From NCBI GenBank assembly GCA_027919835.1, contig JANVFP010000029.1:62001-126000 (forward strand): a stretch of 64,000 nucleotides of DNA. Reading direction: 5' to 3'. The stretch comes from Lentinula raphanica (taxonomy: Eukaryota > Basidiomycota > Agaricomycetes > Agaricales > Omphalotaceae). The notes under the pieces are model-generated. The model was not told the DNA's origin. It worked only from the letters and a program-made list of their open reading frames with translations, and searched no databases. The position numbers and the translations under genes were made by a program. This document shows positions 38,115 to 49,557 of this stretch, piece after piece (within the stretch, counting starts at the first letter, position 1; every line of letters begins with the position of its first letter).

Positions 38115-40682
38115 AGCATATAGGTTAGTCATCTATCTCTGTGGCCTGCAAAACTTATTCATGCTATAATCAACAGCTCGGGCCTGCATTCTGTCGTCTC
38201 GCAGTCAAGTATGTCCAGTTTTCACGGCTCCAGAGCGATGAATGGTGTATGTACAATCGGTGTATGATGTATACCAGGAAGACGTTCAATTCCTTATGCT
38301 TTATCCGATCGACCCCGCGTCTCAAAACTCAGCAGTTCGAGACTATAAGAGCTAGGTACTGCTTGTCCAAACTCTCGCTATGATTCACAATAACTTGCTA
38401 CATACGAATAGCTTTTCAACTTGTCAAGCTTCAAGCCTTGAGAGCATGCGAAAACGGCGTGAGCGCATCAAAGGAGGCTAGCGCTAGATGCCTCTGCAGT
38501 GCGCTTATTCTTGCCCTCGTTGTTTTCATCGTATTCAACCCCCCTCCTCTTCCCCTGATGTATGGTGGAAGACAAAATTTCTTCTCTTGACGCAGATCGA
38601 TCACAACAACCGGTGGCTTTAGGTCATCCGCGCCCAAGAGTCCAGATTCAGACGAAGTTCTGCCAGTTCTAGTGATATATACTTTTTCTACTATCGACCT
38701 GAAAACGAAGAGAGACGAAGAGCTGTATTCTTTTGACCATGAGCTCGTCGGTCTATCTTGGTGCTTCCTCCTTTTACACCTCCTGTGTCCCTTCGCTTTC
38801 TGTTACGAACTCCATCAGCTGCAGTTCGCTGCCAGACTTCGCCCAACTTGCCACTTTGTATTCACACCTCCGGAACATGAACAAGTGAAGTCGTGGTTCT
38901 TCACCTACCCTTCTGGGATAATACTGTTTCTAACAACTTCTCATCATAGTAGTAGGTGCATACGATTTTTGGAAATAATTGCGTCCAGCATCGTTCGTTC
39001 TTCCTTGCACCTTGCCATCTATCATCTGGAAACTGCCGCCTGTCAAATATCGTGAGGTGTAAGGAATCTTTGATCTTACTGATGAATATTTCGCAAGGTG
39101 TGTTCTGCAGGAACTCCTTTGATCTCTCTGATGAATGTTTCCAGCTTTCTGTGTGTGGCATATGCTGATCTATTCGAACACCGTTGGCTTAGTCGTAACA
39201 GCCTGTCGTAACACCATGGAAGTCGTCTCACATGAAGGGTCATACTCCGATGTGCTTCGTTTCAAGCTCTCAGTCTCCCGAGGTTACCCAAAACGATTTA
39301 TAGGCGTTTCTGCTGCCATTCAAAACCGTCGTATTTGAACACGAACATTCTTCGAACCGTTTCTGGTATCCTTTCTTCTTCGACCTGTCTCATGGAACAC
39401 AAAATAAGTACACGAACGTCATTGTCGTGAGTAGCACATAGTGCATAACCCCATCACTTCTCGGCTCTCACCTATCATTTTGAACGTGGGATTCAGGTTG
39501 GCCATTGTCTCGGGGAAGGACGATGGGCAGAGCTCAACTCACTATGAGTCCTTACCCTGAGCCTGCTAACCAGTGCTATGTTCACGCGATGGCATCTTGT
39601 ACTCCTCATCTGTAGAAAGACGATATTCAATATTCCAAAGGTTCTCACTCGGTCGTACGCAAGGGGTCGGAAGCGTGAAATCGGCACCCTCCTTGAACAC
39701 ACTACGACATTTTGTATGCTAGGGTGCATGCGCTTCATCGATGTCGGTCTTTTGTTGGGACCTTCATTCAGGAAGACAAAAGCCCCCCCTTGAACGTATC
39801 TCAAGAACAGAAGATGTGATTAGGTTCAACTTGGGACGAGATTTGTTCAAGCCTCTTATCGATGTCAACGATTCGCGACCATTCCGCAGAAGTTGTACCG
39901 ATAGTTCCTGGGTTAGTTACGCAGGCTTCGAACGCCCTCAGGGTGAGATTTGGCACTTCCTCGGAAATGAGAGTGCGGTATCGTCTCTCCAGTAGGTCAT
40001 TCGCTCGTTACGTTCTCGTAAGTACACGATTCCGTACAGAACGATAAATCTTTCGACACCATCATTTGGAGCTGACTGACGACGGTTTTGACTCGACTTC
40101 CCGAATTGAGTCTACACCTCCCTCTGTGAGCTTCTGTGAGTGGGGGGATATCGTTGACCATGTATGTAAGTGAATTTGCCGGACTCGCACTCGGACGCTT
40201 TTCCATTGAATTATACATCCAATACACTCCATCTCTTCCAGCTGAGGCGTAATTCAACGAGTGGACATATCATTCCGTACACTGCAGCATGATTGTCAAC
40301 AAGAACCAACGGGGATCCTGCTTTCCGCTCGTCACAGCTTCGTGTAAATCTTCTTGCCTGGCTGGTAAATGTCAGCACCATCTCGAAACTCGGGCGCTTT
40401 GTCTCGCCCTTTGTTCTCTTAATCGCACCGAGCACAAAACCTGATGAATTCTACCGAGGACGAACGAACTGACTCAATGGCAGACTCGTCCGTTGGGGTC
40501 ATCCGTTCCTGCGAACACAAACTGGCTTGAGGCACAAACTGGGCATGAACTAGAAAGTCGAAACGAGGCAAGTCGGGAAAGCCATGTCTAAATGTCAAAA
40601 AGAGCAAGTTCCAGAATTCCATGGATTCCATATCGTACGATCAGAATCAACAACAGCACCCTTACTTTCTGTTGAACACATT
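38115..40682. other. 2.6-kb gene-poor stretch
   Basis: Only short open frames (longest 38672-39055, plus, 127 codons) with no family resemblance. An imperfect 24-bp direct repeat (3 mismatches) occurs at 39068-39091 and 39117-39140. I see no terminal inverted repeats, transposase or tRNA. It may be a decayed element or non-coding transcript. Confidence 0.45.
39068..39140. repeat. Imperfect 24-bp direct repeat, two copies
   Basis: The copies start CTTTGATCT and end CTGATGAATRTTT, 49 bp apart start to start, with 3 mismatches in 24. They are too short and too few to call an element. Confidence 0.5.
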
Positions 40683-41842
40683 CTACCGTCTAATAAAACC
40701 CACAAGCTCCTTTTGAAGCTCCCGCTGCCTACGTGTTTTTTCGAGATCGTCTAGACTGCGAAGGTCATATATAATATCGCGTGTCTTGCCAAAGTAAACC
40801 TGAAGCAACGTTCAGTTCTCAACAGGGACGAAGATCCGACAGTGAGGAGGTTGGTCATAAGACATACCTCTTGAAGCAAGTTGCGCATCTTGATCTCCAT
40901 TTCTTCGATCATCTTGCCCGTGTTGGTTATGTGAGAAGAAGAGTCGTGAATAGGCCAATCTTGCTCCGTCTAAACCACGAGGAGGGGATCAGCAGAGGAT
41001 TGATAAGCTCTTGACTGGGGTGCACGAGCACCAACCTGACGCGTCATACTACCTCCCAGGGTAACCTCGCCTTCGCGCTTCCAGCCTTCTTTGTCCTCCG
41101 CTTTTCGATCATCACTTTGGATCGTGAGTTGGAGCATCACGGTAGAAGTCAGCTTGTAGTGCGCCTGCCGACCGCGTTCTGCAGTCTCGAATACATGAAT
41201 GGAGTCCCAGGATCCAGATGGTTCGCTCGAAGCGGAGGGCATCATCGCTGGAAGCACAGCAGGAAACATCAGTCGTGGATGACGAACTCGTCTGATAAAC
41301 ACGCACTCTTCTTCAGCAGCACCACACCCGCAAATCCTCCATCGTCCAGATCCCATAGATAAACAGACGAGACACCACCCTCATAATACCTTCATAATAC
41401 AAAAATGAGCTGAGCGTGAAAACCTTGCCGCGAATCGTTTCTCTTTCTCACATCTCGCGATATGTGTCAAAGGCATCGTTCGCTGCTATTTCGAGTTTCC
41501 TCAACTTGGGTGTTGGAACCGTCCCGTCTTCCAAAGGAGGGTCGTACTCGTTGGACCAAGGCGATCTGATCTATCCATGAGAAGAACGCGTAGACAACGT
41601 GCTGAGCCACGGCCCGACCATATAGCGTACCTGTAGCTTTCACCATCTCGGTTGTAGTCACAGGCTAGGTATTCCCTCCCGGTCGCACGATCGGTCTTGA
41701 CCTGCAAGGGTTGGTCGACGCTTCCTAACAGATCATCGGCGTAGTCGGGACATATTCCAATCAGAGATGCCACATTTTCTTCGGTTTTGGTAGGAGGAAG
41801 CCTCCGCATGAGATCCAACATCGAGTCCACGAGGTCAGCCAT
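40683..41842 (-). CDS. CAP2: F-actin-capping protein subunit beta
   Basis: Beta subunit of the heterodimer that caps actin filament barbed ends. The start at 41842 gives [25 protein letters not shown], then the diagnostic run around [14 protein letters not shown] and [19 protein letters not shown]. After introns come [43 protein letters not shown], and the C-terminal actin-binding helix near [13 protein letters not shown], ending GFIRR. Length (about 290 residues, six or so exons) and order match the family throughout. The alpha subunit is not in the window. Confidence 0.95.
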
Positions 41843-42234
41843 TGCGTCGAATCAAGATTGAGGTGAAAGAAACGAAGGAGTTGCTAGGGTGGCGCTTATG
41901 ATCAACCCCTAGGATAAGCGCTGGTCACTATCGACTTCTCCGATTCTGAATTCCCGAAGATCAAATGTTAATTCTGCTAAGCAGTCTAGTACTACTGTTG
42001 ATGTTTACATGTCTTCCTTACTATCATATCTTCAAACGCTAGCAACAATCGCAAGGCATCTTGAACATGTGTAGCTTCCCGTCAGTAACACACAGCCTGG
42101 ATCGGCCCCGGACTCGAGTGCACAGTTGAAAATGGTCGTTGAGTCCGGGAACGTTCAGATGAGCTCAAGAGCGTAAGTTAACTGTTTGCAGAGGATATAT
42201 CGAGCGTACATCTGTCCATCTCAAGCAATAATCT
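41843..42234. other. Intergenic, no gene seen
   Basis: 392 bp between capping protein beta and the eIF3j gene, both on the minus strand. It should contain the capping-protein promoter; no motif stands out. Confidence 0.5.
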
Positions 42235-43250
42235 CTACATGAAATCGTCTGCATTGCTGCCAAAGTCATCTAATGCTTCATCGTAAACACCCGTATCGAA
42301 TCTGAACAAACACGAATATTAGAAGAAGTCACCAAGTCAGTGATACGATCGACGCACTTGTTAGCCACTTTCGCAGAGCCTAGCGTAGGCTTAGAAGCAG
42401 ACTTCTTTTTCTTTCCACTCGCTTTATCTCTTGCCTCTTTTTGCTTCTCGTTAGCCAACGTCGTCAGACCACTCGCAGCTTTCCGGACTTCTACATCTTT
42501 AAGCGGACCTGCCAGTTCCCGGACATGATGTTCGACAAAGGACGGATAGAGCGGTTTATTCTCATGTCGCTTGATGACCAGTTCGATGATCATCGATGAT
42601 AACTTTACGAAATCTTCCTTTGTCCGGGGTTGGAAAGATAGTAGGGAATCCAGTTCTTTCGACGATGTCCCTTGAGAGATCAAAGTTAACGATGAATCAT
42701 TCGACAATGTTTTAACCAAGATTTTCACCTCCCAGAGCTGCAGCACCGAATAAATCCGCTGCATTAACAAGGTCCGAGCTCAACTCTTTTTCCTTCAACC
42801 TCCGTGCTTTCTCTCTCGGATCCAAAACCGCATCAGAGTCATAAGGATCATCCTCATCTTTCTGCTTTGCCTTCATAGCCTCCTTCTCCGCCAACTTGGC
42901 CTTCAAGCTACCTTTCTTCTTCGGAGCAACAGCAGCTACAGCAGCTGTCGGTTTGACTTCTTCCTCCTCGGATGATTCTTCCCAATCGCTCTGTACGTAT
43001 AAACACAGCACGTCCAGAGAAATAGTTCTTTACATAGATAGAACAAAGATGTTTAAAAGCCAATAACGCACAGCAGGAGCTTCGTCTTCTTCGTCTTCGC
43101 CCTCCCATTTTCCTTTGCTCTTCAACGGGACCACCTTCGGAGGGGGGCTGGCGATCTTTTCGTCGTCGGATTCATCTGTGGGTCTGTGGATGAGTTCTCC
43201 AAGTTCAAAGTGCATCGTGAAGAGCCATCGAGCGCACCCCAATCAGACAT
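42235..43250 (-). CDS. HCR1: Translation initiation factor eIF3 subunit J
   Basis: Loosely bound eIF3 subunit acting in 40S mRNA-channel and termination steps. Exon 1 encodes only MSDW plus one base (start 43250). An intron ending ACCCACAG joins it to DESDDEKIASPPP, giving the usual acidic N-terminus with KSKGKWEGEDEEDE. The next exon has SDWEESSEEEE, a Lys-rich helix (KAKLAEKEAMKAK) and LNLEN-like positions, then FQPRTKEDFVKLSSMIIELVIKRHENKP, typical of the family core. A last small exon ends DDFGSNADDFM, matching the conserved acidic C-terminus that ends in Phe-Met. Neighbours are unrelated. Confidence 0.93.
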
Positions 43251-43403
43251 TTTTCCAAGGATCGTTAGAGATCTGAAGGGAGAAGGGAGAAAGTATGTAT
43301 GTAATGCGGTAGGGATTCAAAAGCAAATATTTACGGGCGTCTAATTTGTATGTATCATTTTCGAGCAATTGCAATATTGAAGTTTTTGAACAGAACAACC
43401 GAC

Positions 43404-44365
43404 ATGAACTCTTCCAGGTACACTCTCAATCTCTCCATGTTGGTTTCCGTTCATAGAATCTCATCTCATTCTTCCCAAATCCAAGGTCTCAACTATTAAA
43501 AATAGCCACATCCCTCGTCCGGACACACGGGTTTACACGAGAAGCACTCTCGCGTTCTGTGCTTGAACTTGAACTACCAGCCTCCAACTTGGCTCACTCT
43601 TCACCACTTTCCGACAGTGCTGTTTCTTCGCTCTTTGGAAAAGGCGACTATGCCAGGAGAACTCTGATTGAGGCCTGGTTGAACGAAGGATTAGCTCAAA
43701 TGGCCCCGTCTAGTGATCCATCTCCGACTCGCAGCTTAGGTTCAGTACTTCACACAAGGTTGACTTACAACGAACCAGTGCTCCGATATCTTCCTGGGGT
43801 TAGCCATGGTCCCTCACCCCTTCCCTGCGAATAAATTGACTCAGTAGAGTGATATAAAGGCATTTGCATTATTGGCTACACCGGAAGATGGTTTCCCTCT
43901 GGCATTTGATCCTCGACCTGCGTTGAAACATGCTGCAAAGATAGCAGACGAAGCTGCTTGTTGTATCTCGGGAGACACCTCGTCTCAAGTAAGCTGTCTC
44001 CGATGTGTCATTCCTCCTGAAAACCGGCTCTGACTCATGTGGAATACATAGCTCTCTTGGCACACACGCAGGGCATCGCTAGCCACGATATATTCAGCTG
44101 CAGGTACGCGCTGAACACTGCATTCGGAATATTCCGATATGTACTACACACTCTATGATCGCTCATCGGTTTCGTTCGCAATGACTTACTGTACATTACA
44201 TTAGAGCTTCATCAACTCACCTCTCCTGAGACTGCGCATGCATTCCTCGACTCGTTGCTAGCCGGCACTTGCACATTAGAAAAATCAGTCGGAGAAGTCC
44301 AGCTTTTTGCAAGCTATGTGGTCAAGAGCTGGAAGGGCATGATTCAGAGCAGGGGAATTCTGTAG
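43404..44365 (+). CDS. COQ9: Ubiquinone biosynthesis protein COQ9
   Basis: Lipid-binding protein that presents coenzyme Q intermediates in mitochondria. Five exons (43404-43417, 43486-43798, 43860-43988, 44052-44103, 44205-44365) close the frame at 222 residues. Evidence: a TetR-like helix-turn-helix start (LVRTHGFTREALSRSV), SSLFGKGDYARRTLIEAWLNEGL, RLTYNEPVLRYLPGAFALLATP, and the family signature AGD/SGD-type ISGDTSSQLSWHTRRASLATIYSAAEL, ending in a hydrophobic FLDSLLAG helix. The first coding exon is 14 nt, and the domain begins almost at once, so no mitochondrial presequence is visible. A missed upstream start or internal targeting are the alternatives. Confidence 0.88.
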
Positions 44366-44420
44366 ACCGTATTCAGACTGAGATGTCAGAATGTATCCTA
44401 TATGTACTTCATAACTAATA

Positions 44421-45177
44421 ATGCTAATTGAACGCGTATCGAAAGCCGCTATGTATGACGACACGTACTATAGTCAAACAGGACTCCTCGGAAGCACCCC
44501 TTTCCAGAGAACACCCATGTCATTATCTGAAGGTGTTGGCTTTCGTCCAAACTTTTCATGCAGCCACACCATCACCCTTCCTCATCCGATCTCCCAAGTC
44601 TTCCCCATCCTCGGCACAGCCCACGGCCACGAACGCGTCTGTCGACTGTCGAAACTATGCACGGATTTCGAGTTGGGGGAGTCTGATGCCGTCTCGATTC
44701 CTGCTGGTGCTGCTCTTGCTGAGAGCCACGTTAGGACACTACCCAGCTCTGAAGAGATGCCAGACACTGGGTCCGACTCGGTGGCGGCTACGCGTACTAC
44801 GCGTACGAGGCTTGCCCGTCAATCATTCACGATGACAGAAAATATACCGTTATTCCTCGGTCTACTCAAGACCGACGTGGTCCTGCGTGGGACGTTGACG
44901 TGGGATGAGGATGCGAGAGTGGCGTTGTACGAGAGTGAGAGTAGTGGTGGGGTTCGGGTGTGGAAGGTACGGTTATTTGAGGAGGTCGATGAGGATTCTA
45001 CGAGAGTCTCGGAGCGCATAGAAGGTCTTTGTCCGAGATGGATGAGGTGGATTGTGCAGAGAGAAGCGGAAAAAGGGCATATGTGAGTTTTCTGATGCGG
45101 TTTGACAGTGGTTTATTGATCAAGTTGGTTTATGTAGTGCACATATGAATGAGTATCATACTCTGTTCAGTGGATAA
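44421..45177 (+). CDS. Small SRPBCC/START-like lipid-transfer-type protein, uncharacterised
   Basis: Lies 55 bp downstream of COQ9 on the same strand. The frame is open from 44421; a likely start is the ATG near 44517 (MSLSEGVGF). The protein begins with HTITLPHPISQVFPILGTAHGHERV and ends with LFEEVDEDSTRVSERIEGLCPRWMRWIVQREAEKGH. A short intron (about 45082-45137) leads to a terminal exon, IAHMNEYHTLFSG. The beta-hairpin N-terminus and long C-terminal helix fit the SRPBCC (Bet v 1/START-like) fold; that is a pattern-based guess. No catalytic residues are evident. The COQ10 START-like family acts in the same pathway as COQ9, but I see no COQ10 signature and do not claim it. Confidence 0.62.
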
Positions 45178-45248
45178 CAAGTCGACTACATACTATATTG
45201 TTCTATGTATACATAAATGCAATGCGAGGTATGAAAATACAGAATAGT

Positions 45249-45905
45249 TCATGACAACACCTTCTTCAATCCTTCCTTCTGCGCCGCTGTTAATCTATCC
45301 GGGAACACGACATTCCACTTGACAATCAAATCGCCCTTCTTCTTCACCACCCCATCTTTCCTGATCGGCATCCCCTCCCCTTGAACCGTCGTCTCCTGCC
45401 CTGGCTTGACAACCCCAGGAGGAACACCAACCTGTATCTTCCTCCCATCCAACGTCTCAACCTGCTTCTTCCCTCCTCCGTCATGCGTCAACGCCTCCCG
45501 AAGGCTTATCTCCATACTACAAACCAAATCATTCCCTTCCCTCCTAAACACCTCATGCGCCTTCTCCTCCACGACAAACACCAAATCCTGCGCCTCCCCA
45601 TTCACCTGCTCGTTCCCTGCGCGCGCGAACCGGATCTTCGTCCCGCTCTTCCACCCTGGGTGCACCTGGATATCCAGCACCTTGTCCTCCGTTGTCCCGT
45701 TCAGGAGCTTTCGCCCGACTTTGAGGTGTTTCACGGCGCCGCTGTAGAGGTCTTGGAGGGAGACTTTGAGCGGCCGGGTGATTTCAGAGGAGGGGGAGGG
45801 GCGTTTGGAGAAGGAGGCGTTCCGGGAGGAGTTGGGAGGTCTGGTACGGGGGATGCCACCGGGCATGGTTGAGGTGAAACTGGGGAAAGAACCGTTCATG
45901 GCGTT
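45249..45905 (-). pseudogene. HSP40 (DNAJB/Sis1-type) C-terminal fragment lacking the J domain
   Basis: Encodes the client-binding part of a class II J-protein: PLKVSLQDLYSGAVKHLKVGRKL, WKSGTKIRFARAGNE, DLVFVVEEKAHEVFRREGNDLVC, the second beta domain to GDLIVKWNVVFPD, and the end LKKVLS. It starts at about NAMNGSFPSF after a possible acceptor at 45906. The N-terminal J domain with its HPD motif and most of the Gly/Phe region are missing. I searched both strands up to 48.5 kb and found no HPD helix. Upstream sequence is AT-rich and then a minisatellite. This looks like a 5' truncated copy; an expressed J-less variant cannot be excluded because the remaining frame is intact. Confidence 0.72.
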
Positions 45906-48503
45906 CTGCCCACGTCAAACACATATTGAACTGGGTAATGACCATCAGCAAAAGTGTCGATAAATTATAAAATTTTTATAAACCGTCAATATAAGTTGTA
46001 AGGCTCGTTATTATGACACTGCATTGTGAGATGTCTCTGGCCGAATATAATCTCATGTAAATGCTTATAATACACCATAATTCCTCATAATAGTACGTCA
46101 GCATAACGAGCATTACCAGGCCTGACAAGAGATTACAAGACTTCATCAAGTTGATGATATCTCATAAGATGATTATATTCCTAGTGCCAGAGATCTTTGG
46201 ATGCATGCAGGTTTTCTGTTGTCACCACAATCATTTCATGAAATGTTCATGACATATATTGACATGTTACTACAAACTACACACAACGTTGAGAGATTAC
46301 ACTTTGAAATCCGATCATCATAAATATCAAAAGTATTGAATGTTTTGAAAGCGTCGAGTGTCGAAAGTCAAAAACGAGTGTCGAAAGTCAAAAGTGGCGA
46401 GTGTCGAAAGTCGAAAGTGGCGAGTGTCGAGACTCGAGTCGAGTATCGAGTATCGAAAGGCGAAAAGGTCGAGTGTCGAGTGCCGAGACTCGACTGTCAA
46501 AAGGCAGAAAGGTCGAGTGTCGAGTGTCGAAAGGCAAAAGGGTCGATTATCGAGTGTTGTAAATTGGAAGGGTCGAGTGTCGAGTGTGAAACGTGTCGAG
46601 TATCGAGTATTCAATGCCCAAAGTATCGAGCACTAAGCGGAACCGAAAGCGTCAAGAGCGTCGAGACAATTAGAAGCTTAGACAGTGACAGAAGCGTTGA
46701 AGAAATTGAGAGACATTGAAAGCAATGGAGCATTAGAGGATAGAGCAATCAGAAAGCAATGAGTACGCACCTCCTTGAGATTTGTGCCCGCCTCGGACAA
46801 CGCTTGTCGTAGCGATGGAAGTGAACAATTGCAGTTGACTCTTGAATAATCGAGTCAATGTCAGCTTGCTGAGGATATCGAATATTCAGGGCGTATAAAC
46901 ATTCAAGGACATTGAGGATGTCTATGGCATAAGGAAGTTGAGGCGTTGGTGGCAGCGCGGCTTGCAGTACTAAGTGCTTTAGACTTGGTGATAAGCGTGT
47001 GCACACGATGAATCATGATGATGGCAAAGGCAGCCCAGTGAGATTTGCTAGAGCTGAGAGGAGGAGGTTACGATGGTGGTAGTAGAGAGCGAAGAGGAAA
47101 AATGGAGAAATAATTCCTGAGGTCGTTTTTATATAACGACGTAGGAACGACGTATGCATCTGTGTGTATACGTCATTCAACGATCGGCATTCAACATTAA
47201 CCCAAATGCCGAAACTCTGCCGAACGTTGCAAAGGGAAATTCGTTTCCACATGCAAACGGATTTCCAGATTTCCAAGTGCTTTTCGTCTTACTTCCATGT
47301 CGTTGTCGTCGCCGACGACGAACGTCCGATCACTCAACGTCGGCGAGCGTAGGCGCCATCTATGTCTTGAACCACAAGTACGCAGACCCGACCTTGGGGC
47401 AGCGGAACGTCGTTCTCCAGCTATAGCCTATGGGTCTAGACATTCCAAATGACCTTTCTGACATCTCCGACGTCTAATTCAAAAACCACAAGCCCAGTAT
47501 CGTGATTCGTAGGAGATATCCTATATAACTGACGATGTCGAATGTCGAAGGTCGCGATACCTTTCTCAAGGAGAACTGCCTTCTATGCCTCATCAGGCCT
47601 CATCAACCGTTCCCAACAATCAAAGAAACACACGAACAGTAAGTGCTGGCAACTTCATCATAATCCGTATAGCTCAAGTCTTCTTTTCAGCACGTCCTGG
47701 TTGGCGGAAAAGGCAATTCATCCAACGATATCACTTCCCATTAGCTCCTCTGGCCCAACTTTTTCCCGGTATCTGTGTTCATCTTTGTCTGCCGGCACCT
47801 ATGACGTCCCAACCTTGCCGCGCTCTTCTCAGAAAGCACATCTGCTTTCATTGCCCTTCATCTTCTCGCCCTACTCTCATTTTGCAAAGCCAAGAAGTTA
47901 GAACTACTGCCAGTGGAACATGCATGAAAAGACTGTAGAATGCTGTAGGAAGGACAAAGGCCGGGCTAGCAGGGATAATCTAGAGGGTTGGACGCGCGCA
48001 AGGACGCAGCCTGCCAACTAAACCCCGTACTTTCCATTAACGAGGTCCACCGTCCCGCCATTGCGACTATAGTAGGCTAGAAATCGTTTGAATCCAGTAC
48101 GCTTAAACCCCCCTTCATTTGTTGACCTGGGTTCTATCTGTCGGTCTAGCGAGTCAAAAGGACTACAAGCGGCTTAGAACAATGAATTCCCTACTATGTA
48201 CATTGTTATATCTTCTAAACAATAATTATGGTCAATAATGATGGTTAATTACAATGAATGATAGGTGAATGATAACGGTCTGATAATCTGACCTTCAACC
48301 CTTATATTCACTTGTCAACGTTGCAGCATGTTATACAACAGCGTAATCCTTACATTCCTTTATCAACCTCTTATATTGTCTGGTCAGAATAATGTAAATT
48401 ATAATCTGGTGTCAACCTATGTAATAAATGTGCACTTTTGCTGATGACACTGCTCAATCGCGGCGCCCCAATTCCTACGTGAACAAGAAGTTGTCTCCAA
48501 AGT
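45906..48503. other. Gene-poor, rearranged-looking tract
   Basis: 2.6 kb without a recognisable gene. In order: AT-rich DNA with a short TTATAAA...TTTATAA inverted pair (about 45962-45980), the minisatellite listed separately, minor open frames at 46749-47012, 47154-47426 and 47542-47938 without family resemblance, and another AT-rich stretch at 48190-48420. This is the natural suspect zone for the event that truncated the HSP40 gene. Confidence 0.5.
46349..46640. repeat. Degenerate GTCGAGTRTCGA minisatellite
   Basis: About 290 bp built from variants of GTCGAGTRTCGA followed by AAAG-type spacers (units roughly 20-35 bp, more than ten GTCGAGT-like cores). It includes a self-complementary CGAGACTCGAGTCGAG segment near 46426. 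All three plus frames and at least one minus frame stay open across it, as expected for a repeat with few stop words, so the open frames here should not be taken as genes. Confidence 0.85.
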
Positions 48504-49179
48504 TCAAAGTTCCGCTGGCTTATCGGACCCAACGAAAGTAAGGTCTGTGATCTTCCGACTGTCATACGACACGTCTTCAGACAAGGATTCTATCCTGTAG
48601 TAATAGTATTGGGAAAAAAGAAAAAACAAAGTTCAATGTAAGTGCCAAGTCTTGACTCGGATCCATACGATCAAAAAGAATTCAAAGTGCAACACGCACT
48701 TCACGATAACCGTCTTGTATCTGATGAACGGAACGATTTCTCCCGTTTCTGGATGAGGCTTCCTCAGCCCCGTAATGCAATAGAACCCTCCGAAGGTTCC
48801 GTTCTACGACAAAAACAAAACGTCATATCATTGATACACGACGCCAAAGGCTGAGATTGATGAGCATGAGCTTCAATGAGGGTTAACTTACTCGATTGTA
48901 AGGATCGTTGGCCACCTCACAGCCCTCCTTCCAGTGCACCTTCAACCCACCTTGGGGAGTAGGCCTCATAACCGCAACCATCTTATCGATGGACGTTCGA
49001 GCGAGAGGGGCACCGTTGAGTGTAGCGCGGACGTTGTCGGGAAATGAGTCTGCGATGGCTTTCACGGCGTCTTCGAGTGTGGGTGCTTCGAAGATGGCAG
49101 CCATGTGGTCTTCGGACCATTGGCGGAGCGAGGAGAGCTTGAGAGGAGTGGGATTGGAACCGTTGGTTTGCTCAGACAT
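48504..49179 (-). CDS. NTF2-like (SnoaL-type) small protein, function unknown
   Basis: The start at 49179 (MSEQTNGSN) leads to LSSLRQWSEDHMAAIFEAPTLEDAVKAI, then FPDNVRATLNGAPLARTSIDKMVAVMRP. The exon ends at DPYNR. Exon 2 begins NGTFGGFYCITGLRKPHPETGEIVPF, and a last exon (KIESLSEDVSYDSRKITDLTFV) ends at 48504. Alternating helix and curved-sheet segments, with a dimension near 165 residues, suggest the NTF2/SnoaL fold. If the last intron were retained, the protein would end earlier, near 48637. No catalytic signature is visible, so only a fold-level call is justified. Confidence 0.65.
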
Positions 49180-49557
49180 GGTGAGTTAGTTAGAGAGAAG
49201 TTGGAGTTGGTAGGAAACAAGTTTAAGTAGTTGAAAACATGTCGAGATCAAATAGTGCGAAAACATACTACATATGTAATAAACCCGGGGTCGTAAGACC
49301 ATTAGGAACTGTGTTATCGGTATTACACCGCAGACATGACCTTACCAAGATTCCAAGAAGTTACTCATGAAAGCTTGTGAGGATCTCCTGGAAGTGAATG
49401 GAGTCACGGTAGGGGGTCATGCTGGGTCATGACGATGAGAAAGGGGTTTTTTGTATCTTGGAGTGTTAGATGACATGTACATTGATATCATATGTCCAAA
49501 TTGCAACACCCCAGCCACACATGAAGCCACCAAGAATAAACCTCTCTCTTCAAACAA
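49180..49557. other. Intergenic, no gene seen
   Basis: 378 bp between the NTF2-like start and the cyclophilin stop, both on the minus strand. A GGGTCAT word is repeated near 49417-49432. Otherwise nothing. Confidence 0.45.

Noticed and set aside
45381..45872. 163-codon plus-strand open frame
   Set aside because: Antisense shadow of the HSP40 C-terminal domain, composition driven by the codon use of the real frame.
46327..46719. Overlapping open frames on both strands of 92-127 codons
   Set aside because: They translate the minisatellite; openness in all frames shows the cause is repeat composition.
46749..47012. 85-codon minus-strand open frame possibly encoding the missing J domain
   Set aside because: No HPD motif, no J-domain helix pattern, and no clean splice path into the HSP40 fragment.
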